Part shown: positions 23,679-33,091 of the stretch, piece after piece
How positions within the stretch are numbered: position 1 is the first letter of the stretch
Layout of the letters: each line of letters begins with the position of its first letter
Assembly (NCBI RefSeq): GCF_041080675.1
Contig: NZ_CP163521.1
Span: 186,001-250,000, forward strand
DNA from: Streptomyces sp. cg36
Lineage (GTDB): Bacteria > Actinomycetota > Actinomycetes > Streptomycetales > Streptomycetaceae
DNA: 64,000 bases
Reading direction: 5' to 3'
Made by a program: the position numbers and the translations under genes
Notes under the pieces: model-generated
What the model saw: the letters and a program-made list of their open reading frames with translations, nothing else
Databases searched by the model: none
What the model was told of the DNA's origin: nothing

Positions 23679-25385
23679 ATGAGCAGGACCGCGCCCGCAC
23701 CCGGCGGCGACATCCGAAGCTCGCCACCGCAGTCCAACGGGCTCAGCCACCGGCAGATTCTGACCATCCTCAGCGGGCTGATGCTGGGCATGTTCCTGGC
23801 CTCGCTCGACCAGACGATCGTCTCCACCTCGATCCGCACCATCGCGGACGACCTGCACGGGCTCAACCAGCAGGCATGGGCGACGACCGCCTATCTGATC
23901 ACGTCGACCATCGCGACGCCGCTCTACGGCAAACTCTCCGATCTGCATGGACGCAAGCCCTACTTCCTGACGGCGATCACGGTCTTCATCGTCGGCTCCA
24001 CCCTGTGCACCCTGGCCACGTCGATGACCGAGCTGGCCGTCTTCCGCGCGGTGCAGGGCATAGGAGCCGGCGGCCTGATGTCTCTGGCCCTGGCGATCAT
24101 CGGTGATCTCGTACCGCCCCGTGAACGCGCCCGCTACCAGGGCTACATGCTCGCCACGTTCGCCGCCTCCAGCGTCGTGGGTCCGCTCGTCGGCGGCTTC
24201 CTCGCCGGGCAGAGCAGCATCCTGGGCGTGGCCGGCTGGCGGTGGGTGTTCCTGGTCAACGTGCCCATCGGGATCATCGCGCTGTTCGTCGTCGCCAAGG
24301 TCCTCAACCTTCCGCACACCCGGCGCGACCGCCGCATCGACTGGTGGGGCGCGTTGACCATCGCGCTCGGCGTGGTGCCGCTCCTGCTCGTCGCCGAGCA
24401 GGGCCGCATCTGGGGTTGGGGCTCGACGCGCTCGCTGCTCTGCTACGGCATCGGCGCGAGCGGCATCGCCCTTTGGGCCTTCGTGGAGCGGCGCATGGGT
24501 GACGACGCACTCATCCCGATGCGTCTTTTCCGCAACGGCACGTTCAGCAAGACCAGCCTGCTGTCCGTGCTGGTCGGTGCCGGGATGTTCGGCGGGATGC
24601 TGATGATCCCGCAGTACCTGCAGATCGTGAAGGGCGCGAGCCCCACGCGGTCGGGCCTGGAGATGCTGCCGCTGATGCTCGGTGTCATCATCGCCTCCGT
24701 CATCAGTGGCCAACTCACCGCGAGAACAGGTCACTACAAGATCTTCCCGACCGTCGGCACCGTCATCATGGGTGCCGCGCTGCTGCTGTTCCACTTCAAC
24801 GTGCAGTGGGACACGCCGCTGCCCAGGACGATGGCGTTCATGCTGCTGTTCGGGCTCGGCCTCGGCTCGTGCATGCAGACGCTGGTACTCGCGGTGCAGA
24901 ACGCGGTGCCGCCCCGGGACATGGGTGTGGCGACGGCATCTTCCACCTTCTTCCGGCAGATGGGAGGCACCATCGGCACCGCCGTCTTCCTCTCGGTGCT
25001 GTTCAACGACGTCGGTGACAAGATCGCCTCGGCGCTGCGGACGGCATCGGGCTCCCCGGAGTTCCAGGCTGCCCTCCACGACCCGTCCGTGCTGAGCAAC
25101 CCGGCCAACGGACCGGTGCTCGACATGCTCAACCACCCTGGCTCGGGCAGCGGCGGATCGGCTGTGCTCAAGGACTCCTCGTTCATCCAGAACATCGACC
25201 CGCGGCTGGCCGAGCCTTTCAAGCAGGGTTTCGCCGGCTCCATGCAGACGGTCTTCCTCCTGACGGCCGGGGTTATCGCGCTGGCCTTCCTGACCGTCGT
25301 CTGGACCAAAGAGGTCCCGCTGCGCAGAATGTCGGGCCTGGAGGCGCGAGCCGCCGAAGAGGGAAAGGGCAGCACCGTCGCGTGA
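23679..25385 (+). CDS. 14-TM MFS drug exporter (DHA2, EmrB/QacA type)
   Basis: The product is 568 aa with about 14 hydrophobic helices. Family marks are LASLDQTIVSTSIRTI in TM1 (the D-x-T/motif-D1 pattern), YGKLSDLHGRKPYFL (motif A) and the antiporter motif C segment in VGPLVGGFLAG (G-P-x-x-G-G). DHA2 exporters swap protons for drugs and are the usual self-resistance pump of aromatic-polyketide clusters. The long extracytoplasmic loop before the last helix (SGSPEFQAALHDPSVL) is typical. The position between the sugar operon and the tailoring genes suggests it exports the cluster product. Confidence 0.92.
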   Translation: MSRTAPAPGGDIRSSPPQSNGLSHRQILTILSGLMLGMFLASLDQTIVSTSIRTIADDLHGLNQQAWATTAYLITSTIATPLYGKLSDLHGRKPYFLTAITVFIVGSTLCTLATSMTELAVFRAVQGIGAGGLMSLALAIIGDLVPPRERARYQGYMLATFAASSVVGPLVGGFLAGQSSILGVAGWRWVFLVNVPIGIIALFVVAKVLNLPHTRRDRRIDWWGALTIALGVVPLLLVAEQGRIWGWGSTRSLLCYGIGASGIALWAFVERRMGDDALIPMRLFRNGTFSKTSLLSVLVGAGMFGGMLMIPQYLQIVKGASPTRSGLEMLPLMLGVIIASVISGQLTARTGHYKIFPTVGTVIMGAALLLFHFNVQWDTPLPRTMAFMLLFGLGLGSCMQTLVLAVQNAVPPRDMGVATASSTFFRQMGGTIGTAVFLSVLFNDVGDKIASALRTASGSPEFQAALHDPSVLSNPANGPVLDMLNHPGSGSGGSAVLKDSSFIQNIDPRLAEPFKQGFAGSMQTVFLLTAGVIALAFLTVVWTKEVPLRRMSGLEARAAEEGKGSTVA

Positions 25386-25544
25386 GCGGTGTAATCCGGC
25401 GGCCTCCGTTCGCCTGCCCTTCAGGGAAAGATCTGGAATTGGCATTTTTTCTCTAAAGGGCAGTTAAAAGAATGATGGAAAAGAAGCTGACGGCAACGGG
25501 AGTGAGTGTTGGCAGAACTCCTTGTCAGCGATACGGTCACGTTC

Positions 25545-26510
25545 ATGCAGGCAATCACTATTCCTCAATACGGTGACCCCGAAGTTCTTCTGTGGACGGA
25601 CATGCCCGATCCCGTACCCCGCCGGGGAGAGGTGCTGATCGAGGTGGCCGCGGCAGGTCTGAACCGGGCCGACATCGCGCAGCGGCAGGGCAAGTACCCG
25701 CCCCCGCCGGGAGCCTCCGCCCTGCCCGGCCTGGAGGTTGCGGGCCGTGTCGCCGCCTTGGGGCCGGGCGTGACCGGCTGGTCGGTAGGCGAAGAGGTGT
25801 GCGCGCTACTCGCCGGCGGCGGATACGCGCAGAAGGTCGCCGTCCCTGCCGGACAGGTGCTGCCGGTTCCCCAGGGCGTGAGCCTCCTTGAGGCCGCGGC
25901 CCTCCCGGAGGCCACCTGCACTGTCTGGTCCAACGTGGTCCAGATCGCGCAGCTGCGCGCCGGGCAGACGCTGCTCGTCCACGGTGGCTCCAGCGGCATC
26001 GGGACGATGGCCATCCAGCTGGGCAAGGCCCTGGGCGCCCGCGTCGTGGTCACCGCCGGCAGCCCGGAAAAACTGGAGGCATGCCGACAGCTGGGCGCCG
26101 ATGTGGCGGTCAACTACCGCGAGCAGGACTTCGTCCAGCAGGTCGGGCCGCAGGGCGCGGACGTGATCCTCGATGTGATCGGCGCCCAGTACCTCGACCG
26201 GAACGTCGACGCCCTGAGCCTGAACGGCCGGATGGTCGTCATCGGTCTGCAGGGCGGGAGTACCGCGCCGATCAACCTCGGCAAGCTGCTGGTCAAGCGC
26301 GCCGCCGTGGTGGGCAGCACCCTCCGGGCCCGCCCGGTGGAGGAGAAGGCCGAGGTCGTGGCCGCCGTGCGCGAACACGTCTGGCCCCTGCTGGAGAGCG
26401 GCCGGGTGCGGCCCGTGGTGGACCGTGTCTTCCCGTTCGAGGAAGCGGCCGAGGCGCACCGGCTCATGGAGAGCAGCAGCCATATCGGGAAGATCCTTCT
26501 CCAGGCATAG
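25545..26510 (+). CDS. NAD(P)H:quinone oxidoreductase, PIG3/QOR type
   Basis: The product is about 321 aa, a zinc-free medium-chain dehydrogenase/reductase. GLNRADIAQRQGKYPPPPG is the diagnostic PIG3 segment, and LLVHGGSSGIGTMAIQLG the NADPH loop. It should reduce quinones or an enoyl/enone bond using NADPH. Such genes occur in aromatic-polyketide clusters as quinone or enoyl reductases. The start is ambiguous: the ATG at 25545 begins the family-typical N-terminus, but GGGAG lies near 25498-25502, which would better serve a TTG at 25509 or the GTG at 25506 and add 12-13 residues. Confidence 0.88.
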   Translation: MQAITIPQYGDPEVLLWTDMPDPVPRRGEVLIEVAAAGLNRADIAQRQGKYPPPPGASALPGLEVAGRVAALGPGVTGWSVGEEVCALLAGGGYAQKVAVPAGQVLPVPQGVSLLEAAALPEATCTVWSNVVQIAQLRAGQTLLVHGGSSGIGTMAIQLGKALGARVVVTAGSPEKLEACRQLGADVAVNYREQDFVQQVGPQGADVILDVIGAQYLDRNVDALSLNGRMVVIGLQGGSTAPINLGKLLVKRAAVVGSTLRARPVEEKAEVVAAVREHVWPLLESGRVRPVVDRVFPFEEAAEAHRLMESSSHIGKILLQA

Positions 26511-26869
26511 GAAATTCTCCCGGCCGGGGCGAAATGGTCCCTTTCTGCCGGTCCCGGCGCCGGAAAATTCGCGACGTGCCATCTCTCGTCCCTGATCGCT
26601 GTGCGAGTGCGACGCGTCGGCAGTCGCACAGCTCGGCGCCTTGCCCCTGAAGGCATCCCTAAAACCTGGCAGACCTGGCACAGGGAATCCATCGGCGTGC
26701 GAAAAACTCCTCGCGGGGATGTCTTTCATGAGTAGAAGAGGCCGTGCTGTGCGGCCCGTGGTTTTTGGAATCAGCCGGTGGTGGCCAATTTGATTGCCAT
26801 CTGGTTCCATCATACGGATTGCCTGCCCGTTAATAGGGCCCGGCAAAATTCACGATAAGGAGCGGACCG
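26511..26869. promoter_or_regulatory. Intergenic region before the acyltransferase operon
   Basis: This 359-bp gap is lower in GC than its flanks between about 26750 and 26860. It should contain the promoter of the two-gene operon that follows. AAGGAG at 26858-26863 is the ribosome site for the GTG at 26870. No gene is seen. Confidence 0.4.
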
Positions 26870-27826
26870 GTGGGATTAGGACTTCTGCTGGGCGGCGGTG
26901 TCACTCGTGAGCCGCAGGGACTGGAGCTGTACCAGGCTTTCCCCGTCATGCGCGACCTCTACGAACAGATAGCCGACTGGTGCTCCCTGCCGGTCTCCAT
27001 GCTGCTCGGCGACGAGCTCCCGCAGGAGGTCGAGGTGCAGCAGAGCCTCGCCGCCGTGCGGCAGGCGGCGCTGTCCATGGCGGTGCACGACATCCTGGCC
27101 GAGCAGCGCGTACACCCGTCGGTGATCGGCGGCCTCAGCCTGGGGGGCGTGGTCGGTGCGGCTCTGGCCGGTGCCGTACCCCGTCGGCAGATGTTCCGGC
27201 TCATGGCGGTCGGCATCGACTTTCCCGGTCTGCCGGCATCCGCCCCCGGGCAGCGCATGGCCGTGATCACAGTGCCGGACGGCGAGCACATCGAGACCTA
27301 TCTGGCCGGCCATCCCGAAGTCCACCCGGCGGTATGGGTGGGCACCTCGGCCGACGGATCCGGCACGTTCGTCGTCGTCGGCGGGGAGAACGCGGCCATG
27401 GACCGGCTGACTGCGGCACATCCCGAGGGCGTGGTCACCGCGGTGCCGGGGGAACTCGCGATCCACACACCGCTGCGGGAGCCCTACCGCCGCTTCCTCG
27501 CGCCGCACCTGGCGGAGGTCGACTTCAAGGATCCGCTGCTGCCCCTGTACTCGGGCCTCGACAGGGGGCGGCTGAGCACCGCGGACGAGATACGGGACAT
27601 GTTCGACCGCAACCCCGTCGAGCCGGTGCACCTGCCCTACATCTACGACGGCATGGTCGACGCCGGTGTCGACTTCGCAGTCATCGTCAGCTCGTCCATC
27701 CCGCCGGGCCTGTTGTCCCTGCCGTTCCCCGTGGTCCACGTGGGCCGGCCAAAGGACCTGGAGAAGGTCTTCTCCGCCCTCTACGAACTCGACGTGCGGT
27801 ACCCGGAAAGGAGCGTGGTGGCATGA
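26870..27826 (+). CDS. Free-standing malonyl-transferase-like acyltransferase
   Basis: The product is 318 aa with the FabD/AT fold. The nucleophile elbow is VIGGLSLGGVVGAAL (Ser90), with Leu where the usual G-H-S-x-G motif has His. ELAIHTPLREP supplies the catalytic His199, and LLPLYSGLDRGRLSTADEI matches the region after it. The Arg that normally binds the malonyl carboxylate in GHSxG-type ATs is not evident, which suggests a non-carboxylated acyl group or a hydrolytic, proofreading or priming role. It is translationally coupled to the adenylate-forming enzyme downstream, so the two probably handle the same acyl unit. Confidence 0.75.
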   Translation: MGLGLLLGGGVTREPQGLELYQAFPVMRDLYEQIADWCSLPVSMLLGDELPQEVEVQQSLAAVRQAALSMAVHDILAEQRVHPSVIGGLSLGGVVGAALAGAVPRRQMFRLMAVGIDFPGLPASAPGQRMAVITVPDGEHIETYLAGHPEVHPAVWVGTSADGSGTFVVVGGENAAMDRLTAAHPEGVVTAVPGELAIHTPLREPYRRFLAPHLAEVDFKDPLLPLYSGLDRGRLSTADEIRDMFDRNPVEPVHLPYIYDGMVDAGVDFAVIVSSSIPPGLLSLPFPVVHVGRPKDLEKVFSALYELDVRYPERSVVA

Positions 27827-28911
27827 CCACGGACGGATTGAGCGCGCAGGAGTGCGAGCGCCTCATCGACGGCTGGCTGAACACCGACATCGACGACTGG
27901 GCCCGCAGCGTCGTGCGCAGGCACTTCGATCCCGAGTCCGGCAGTCCCTACTGGATCAAGCGCGCCGGTGAACTGCCCTTCGACCCGCGGGACATCACCC
28001 GGTACGACCAGCTGGCCGACCTCGGGCCGTTCGACCTCGACGTACTGCGCCACAGTGACCCGGCCGACTTCGTCCCGCTGGCGGTGCAGCGTCCGCTCAA
28101 CGGCCGGATCTGGGACACGGGCGGTACGAGCGGCGCCCCCTGCCGGGTCTTCTACACCCGGGACATGCTCGTCCACCGCGGGGTGTGGCGCCGCTGGTCG
28201 TTCACGACCGAGGGCTTCGAGCCACACCGCACCTGGCTCCAGGCCACCCCCACCGGACCGCACCTGATCGGCAACGGGGTCTGGGAGACGAGCGCGCTGT
28301 ACGCCGCGCGGACGTACGCCATCGACATGGACCCGCGCTGGGTCAAGCGGCTCATCTCGGGCGGCCACCTGGACCAGGCCCGCCAGTACACCGACCACCT
28401 GCTCGACCAGATCACCACGGTGCTGTCCACGCGGCCGGTGGACTACATCAACACCACCCCGGCCCTGATGCTCGCCCTGACCCGGCGCAATCCCGAACTC
28501 GTGCGCGACCTCTCGGGAGTCCGGCTCAGCGGAACCCACCTGACTGCGCCCGTGTACCGGGAGATCAAGGAAGCGCTGGGCAACGGCCTCGTCGGACGCA
28601 GCTACGGCAACACCCTCGGCAACGCCGCGGGCCTGCCGGTGGAGCAGCCGGGTGACCTGATGCCCTACGCCCCGAACTTCCCGCAGGTCACCATGGCCGT
28701 GGTCGACAAGGCAGATCAGCGCACGATCGTCCCGTACGGCGCCCTGGGCCGAGTGCGGCTGACCGTCCTGCACCAGGACCTCTTCCTGCCCAACGTCCTC
28801 GAGCGGGACGAGGCTCTGCGATACGACACCGGCGACCGCTTCCCCGTCGACGGGGTGGCCGACGTCCGCCCGCTGCAGGCCGCGGTCGGCAACGTGGAGG
28901 GCCTGTACTGA
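27823..28911 (+). CDS. PaaK-like adenylate-forming enzyme lacking its C-terminal domain
   Basis: The product is 362 aa. It starts within ATGA of the acyltransferase stop. Motifs in order are the phosphate loop DTGGTSGAPCRVFYT, FEPHRTWLQATPTGPH, the aromatic-plus-T motif SYGNTLGNAAG and the ribose motif RYDTGDRF. This matches phenylacetate-CoA ligase-like proteins. The frame ends about 20 residues after the DTGD motif, so the mobile C-terminal subdomain with the catalytic lysine is missing; true PaaK proteins are about 430 aa. Activation of an aryl or acyl starter acid is the likely role, but loss of the second half-reaction, or a partner in trans, must be considered. A terminator follows. Confidence 0.75.
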   Translation: MTTDGLSAQECERLIDGWLNTDIDDWARSVVRRHFDPESGSPYWIKRAGELPFDPRDITRYDQLADLGPFDLDVLRHSDPADFVPLAVQRPLNGRIWDTGGTSGAPCRVFYTRDMLVHRGVWRRWSFTTEGFEPHRTWLQATPTGPHLIGNGVWETSALYAARTYAIDMDPRWVKRLISGGHLDQARQYTDHLLDQITTVLSTRPVDYINTTPALMLALTRRNPELVRDLSGVRLSGTHLTAPVYREIKEALGNGLVGRSYGNTLGNAAGLPVEQPGDLMPYAPNFPQVTMAVVDKADQRTIVPYGALGRVRLTVLHQDLFLPNVLERDEALRYDTGDRFPVDGVADVRPLQAAVGNVEGLY

Positions 28912-29034
28912 CGGCAGCGATGGACCGAGTCGGCCCCGGTGCGCCCCACAGGCGAACCGGGGCCGACCGGTTGGCGGCTGCGGGTACCGGACACGGGGCC
29001 CGTGTCGGCAGGGCAGGTGTGCGCCGACAGAGCT

Positions 29035-29066
29035 GTGCCCCGCCGGACCGAAGCCCGGCGGGGCAC
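29035..29066. terminator. 12-bp hairpin between convergent genes
   Basis: gtgccccgccgg (29035-29046) pairs perfectly with ccggcggggcac (29055-29066) around an 8-nt loop. It lies between the adenylate-forming enzyme (plus) and the acyltransferase-3 gene (minus). Confidence 0.85.
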
Positions 29067-29141
29067 AAAGCATCTGATCCGTTCAGCCCATGGCATCCGA
29101 GGATGTGGCGCCACCGCGGCGCGTCGTGCGCCCGCCCCTCG

Positions 29142-30326
29142 TCACGCTGGGGCTGGACGGACCCGTCGTGGTGCCGACCAGCGCCGTGTGATGGGCCGTT
29201 CCACGAGCAGGTAGAGCGCTGCGGCCGCCAGCACACTCACCGCCAGCAGCATGAGGTTCAGCCCCACCGTCTGCCACGTGGAGTACAGGCCGTGTCCGAG
29301 GAGCTTGCGCCCGTACTGCAGCACGATGAAGTGCAGTAGGTAGAAGGCGAACGAGACTTCCCCGAGCCAGATCATCGCGCGATTGCTGAAGACCGTGAAC
29401 TTGCCTTCGACGTCCCTGGTCGCCGCCGCCGCGATGAGCAGCGCGATCGGGATGATCATGGCGGCACGCTTGGCGACGAGCATGTTCGACTCCTGGGCCA
29501 GCCAGTAGCTGCCGGCCAGCAGGAAACTGGACCAGATCATGCCGATGTTGCGCCAGCGTCCCCGCATCACCGCGTGCGCCAGCAGCATGCCGAGCGCGAA
29601 GTCCAGCACCCGCACCGGGGGCAGGAAGAGCGCGAACCATATCTGAGTGATCGAGGTGCCCTGGGGGGCCCAGCTCTGCGCGGACGCCGGCAGCTTGGCC
29701 GGGTCGGGCAATACCGCGTAGGTGAACATCGGCGTGAGGAGGATCGCCGCGGTCACTCCCGCGATCCAGTACTTCAAGTGCTCGTCGCGGATGCGTACGA
29801 ACCAGCGGTGCAGCAGCGGGAAGGAAGCGTAGAAGACGAGCTCGACCCCGAGTGACCAACTCGGCGGATCCACGCTGTACATGTACGCGTAGTCGGGCTT
29901 CCAGACCTGGACCATGAAGAGATTGGCGAGTGCCACCCGGGTCGGCGTGTACGACGACGCGAACAGGATGAGCGCCAGGGCCCAGGCGATCACGTAGTTG
30001 GGGTAGATCTTGGCGAAGCGCCGGCGCCAGAAGGCGCGCGCGGTGTCCTGCTCGCGCGCGGACCAGGTCAGCACGAAGCCGCTGAGTACGAAGAAGAAGG
30101 TGACGCCCAGCGCCCCTGCGTTCTCGGTGTACTTGGTGAACTGAGCCGCCGTGTGATTGTCCTTGAGCAGGCGCAGCTGGGGGAGCGGCGAACCGATGTG
30201 ACTGCAGAAGACCAAGAACGCTGCGGCGAAGCGCATCCCGGTCAGGGAGGGCAGACGGGACAGCGACAGGCGGGAACTGTGCTCCGAGGACGCCGGTCTG
30301 GTCGCGTCGGTGATGTCTTGGGACAT
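29142..30326 (-). CDS. Acyltransferase-3 (OafA-type) integral membrane O-acyltransferase
   Basis: The product is 394 aa with about ten hydrophobic helices. The ATG at 30326 follows AAGGAAGG. SLTGMRFAAAFLVFCSHIGS carries the family's early Arg and His, and GVTFFFVLSGFVLTWSARE plus FWRRRFAKIYPNYVIAW the diagnostic F-F-x-L-S-G-F and R-R-x-x-R-I/Y-x-P segments. These enzymes acylate sugar hydroxyls from acyl-CoA. Next to a deoxysugar pathway it may acylate the attached sugar, as OafA-like proteins do in macrolide and anthracycline clusters. Cell-surface polysaccharide modification is the alternative. Confidence 0.85.
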   Translation of the reverse strand: MSQDITDATRPASSEHSSRLSLSRLPSLTGMRFAAAFLVFCSHIGSPLPQLRLLKDNHTAAQFTKYTENAGALGVTFFFVLSGFVLTWSAREQDTARAFWRRRFAKIYPNYVIAWALALILFASSYTPTRVALANLFMVQVWKPDYAYMYSVDPPSWSLGVELVFYASFPLLHRWFVRIRDEHLKYWIAGVTAAILLTPMFTYAVLPDPAKLPASAQSWAPQGTSITQIWFALFLPPVRVLDFALGMLLAHAVMRGRWRNIGMIWSSFLLAGSYWLAQESNMLVAKRAAMIIPIALLIAAAATRDVEGKFTVFSNRAMIWLGEVSFAFYLLHFIVLQYGRKLLGHGLYSTWQTVGLNLMLLAVSVLAAAALYLLVERPITRRWSAPRRVRPAPA

Positions 30327-30492
30327 GGAAGCCTTCCTTGGGCCTGGGGTTGCTCCTCCAGGCCGGGGGTGTGGGGACGGGGTGCAGGGAAGGGCGTGGC
30401 GGTGTGCTCTTCCGCATGGGGACCGCACCGCTGTGCGGGTGTCCGCCGGGGGCGCCGCATGGTGCGCGGCGACCCCCTTCGGGCGGGTGGGG

Positions 30493-31959
30493 TCAGTTCT
30501 CGGCGCCGAACCAGAGTTCGAGGGCGTCGCGGAGTTTGCCGCCGTCGGGGGCGGTCCAGGCGATGTGGCCGTCGGGGCGGACGAGCAGTGCCTCGGGGTC
30601 CTGGTGGGCGGCCTTCTCGTCGGGGACCCAGGTCCCGGTGACCACGTCGACGCGGCCGGCCCAGCCCTCGGCGAGCTCGGCCGCCTCGGTGGAGTCGCCG
30701 GTCGTGATCAGCACCCCGCGCGCGGCGTGCAGCAGCTCCGCGACCCGGACCCGGCCGCCGCCGGCCAGCTCCAGCTCCCGGTCCGGCGAGAGCCGCAGAC
30801 CCAGCAGCGGATGGCCACTGGCCCCGACGTCGTACCGCACGTCCAGACCACTGACCTGACCCGCCAGATGACGGGCGACGTCCGGCGACTCCACCAGCTC
30901 ACGCATCACCGCACGCAGCGGCTCCATCTCCTCACCCGTCAGATACAGCCGGGTCTGCGCCCGGGTGTTGCGCATCAGCTGCTCACCCACCGGGTGCCGC
31001 TCGGACTGGAAGGTGTCCAGCAGCCCCTCCGGCGCCGTACCACGCAGGGCCGCCGCCAGCTTCCAGCCCAGGTTCACCGCGTCCTGCACCCCCACACTCA
31101 TGCCCTGCGCACCGGCCGGCATATGGATGTGGGTCGCATCCCCGACCAGGAACACCCGGCCCCTGCGGTACTCCGACGCCTGACGGGTGGTGTCGGTGAA
31201 CGCACTGATCCAGCGGACCTCCGCATGATGCAGCGACTCCCCCGTCATCCGCTCCCAGGCATCCGCCACCACCTCGAACGTCAGCTGGCTCTTGTCCTCG
31301 TGCGGACGCAGCTTCTCATCATGGATGACGATCCGGTCGACACCGTTCTCCAGATTGAACGCCATCACCATCCCGCCCGGCACCTGCTCACCGATCGGCC
31401 GCTGACGCACCCCCGCACCCACCAGATCGGCCATGTACATGCCCCGCGTCGCATCCCAGCCCGGGAAGTCGATCCCGGCCGTCCTGCGCACCACCGAACG
31501 GGCACCGTCACAGCCCACCAGATACCGGGCCTCCGCCTCCCCCGGCCCGTCGGGCCCCTCGAAGGAGACCACCACCGAGTCCTCCGTCTCCCGGAACCCG
31601 GTCACCTCATGGCTGCGGTGCACCCTCACACCCAGCTCCGCGAGCCACCCCTCCAGGATCTCCTCCGTACGGAACTGGGGCACACCCCGCACACTGAAGT
31701 GATTGTCATCCAGCTTGGAGAAGTCGATGCGGACCCCGCCGAAATGACCCTGCGCCCACTCGACGTCACCGAACCGGGCCAGCAGGCCCCGCTGGTCGAA
31801 GACCTCGGCGGCCCGGCGGGTGAAACCCACCCCGCGCGACTCCCCGCTCGGCGCGGGCAGCCGGTCATAGACAGCCACCTCCGCACCACCCAGCTTCAGC
31901 TCACCCGCGAGCATCAGCCCGACCGGCCCGGCCCCGACGACGATGACGGCATGATTCAT
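30493..31959 (-). CDS. FAD-dependent aromatic polyketide monooxygenase (PgaE/RdmE-like), copy 1
   Basis: The product is 488 aa. The ATG at 31959 is preferred because GGGAGGGA lies 6-7 nt upstream; an in-frame ATG two codons earlier abuts that site. FAD motifs: the dinucleotide fold VIVVGAGPVGLMLAGELKL, the D-G motif YLVGCDGARSVVR and GDATHIHMP. The C-terminal thioredoxin-like domain of this class is present. PgaE/CabE/UrdE-type enzymes hydroxylate angucycline and related polyphenols. A paralogue of nearly equal length lies 2 kb away. Its presence argues strongly for an aromatic aglycone. Confidence 0.92.
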   Translation of the reverse strand: MNHAVIVVGAGPVGLMLAGELKLGGAEVAVYDRLPAPSGESRGVGFTRRAAEVFDQRGLLARFGDVEWAQGHFGGVRIDFSKLDDNHFSVRGVPQFRTEEILEGWLAELGVRVHRSHEVTGFRETEDSVVVSFEGPDGPGEAEARYLVGCDGARSVVRRTAGIDFPGWDATRGMYMADLVGAGVRQRPIGEQVPGGMVMAFNLENGVDRIVIHDEKLRPHEDKSQLTFEVVADAWERMTGESLHHAEVRWISAFTDTTRQASEYRRGRVFLVGDATHIHMPAGAQGMSVGVQDAVNLGWKLAAALRGTAPEGLLDTFQSERHPVGEQLMRNTRAQTRLYLTGEEMEPLRAVMRELVESPDVARHLAGQVSGLDVRYDVGASGHPLLGLRLSPDRELELAGGGRVRVAELLHAARGVLITTGDSTEAAELAEGWAGRVDVVTGTWVPDEKAAHQDPEALLVRPDGHIAWTAPDGGKLRDALELWFGAEN

Positions 31960-31988
31960 CTGCATTCCCTCCCGATGGCGCGGACTGA

Positions 31989-32912
31989 TTACTGTGCGAG
32001 GAAGCCGAGCAGTTCTCGGGAGACCAACTCCGGGTCGTCCTCGGCGAGCCAGTGCAGGGATTTGTCCACCCGCACCATGCGCACGTCGGTCGCGATCTGC
32101 GACAACTGCTCTTCGACCTGGTCGTACTGGGTGGCAGCGGCGAGCGCGAGCAGCGGCACCGACACCTTGTCGTAGGTCTTCAGGTCCTCGATGTCCTGGT
32201 GGTACGCCTGGTACCAGCCGTTGGCCGCCCGGATGCCCTCCGCCGTGTCGTACGCCCGGGCGTAGACGGCACGGTCGAAAGCTGTGACGGACTCGGGGTC
32301 CTTGAGGGAATTGCTGTACAACCAGTCGATCAGGTCCCAGCCGTGGCCGGCGAACACCCGCTCGGGCAGCCCCTGTACCTGATTGAACGCCACCCACCAC
32401 ATGTTGAAGCCGGTTCGGGGACGCCGCAGCATCGGCCGGTCGTAGTAGCTCTCGTCGGGGTGGACGACGTCGAGCAGAGCCAGCCGCCGGGTCGCTTCGG
32501 GGTAATTCGCGGCGAAGCTGTAGGCGACCATCGCCCCGAGGTCGTGGCCCACGATGTGGGCGCTCTCGTATCCGAGGGAGCGGATCAGCTCGTGCACGTC
32601 ACGCGCCATGTTCTTCTTCGTGAACCCGTCCGCGGGCTTGAGCTCGTCCGGAACGCCTACGCCGCGATGGTCGATGGCAATGACCCGGTAGTGCTCGGCG
32701 AGTTCGGGCATCAGCTTTCGAAACGCCCACCACGTCTCCGGCCACCCGTGCAGCAGGACGACGGGCTCTCCGCTGCCTCCCGTGACGTAGTGCAATCGCG
32801 TTCCATTCACATCCGCGAATTTGCTCTCAAAGTCTCCGCGAAGCGACCGCGCCAGCTCCGAGTTATCCGGAACCACGGGACCACCGGTAGTCGATTTATT
32901 CGACATGGACAT
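31989..32912 (-). CDS. Alpha/beta hydrolase, epoxide-hydrolase-like
   Basis: The product is about 307 aa. Motifs: oxyanion segment LLHGWPETWWAFRKLMP, the Asp nucleophile in HIVGHDLGAMVAYSFA, and a catalytic His in SLHWLAEDDPELV. An Asp rather than Ser nucleophile places it with epoxide hydrolases and haloalkane dehalogenases. Two in-frame ATG codons (32912 and 32906) share GGGAGGG, and the second has the better spacing. It follows the FAD monooxygenase gene by about 30 bp on the other side of their shared strand, so it may open an epoxide made by that enzyme or act as a ring hydrolase. Confidence 0.85.
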   Translation of the reverse strand: MSMSNKSTTGGPVVPDNSELARSLRGDFESKFADVNGTRLHYVTGGSGEPVVLLHGWPETWWAFRKLMPELAEHYRVIAIDHRGVGVPDELKPADGFTKKNMARDVHELIRSLGYESAHIVGHDLGAMVAYSFAANYPEATRRLALLDVVHPDESYYDRPMLRRPRTGFNMWWVAFNQVQGLPERVFAGHGWDLIDWLYSNSLKDPESVTAFDRAVYARAYDTAEGIRAANGWYQAYHQDIEDLKTYDKVSVPLLALAAATQYDQVEEQLSQIATDVRMVRVDKSLHWLAEDDPELVSRELLGFLAQ

Positions 32913-33091
32913 TCACCCTCCCGTTCGTTGCATTACCCGGACTATAGCCTTGGGTGGCAGTGTCCAACCATTGCCGATCCTTACTTGAACAGCTCCCGTT
33001 AACTCACTCGACTTTGGCGTAATCATTTGCCAATCTAGGCGGCGAAAGAAGCGGCCTAAAAGCCGCCGCGCACTCAGGAAGGGTTCACTTC

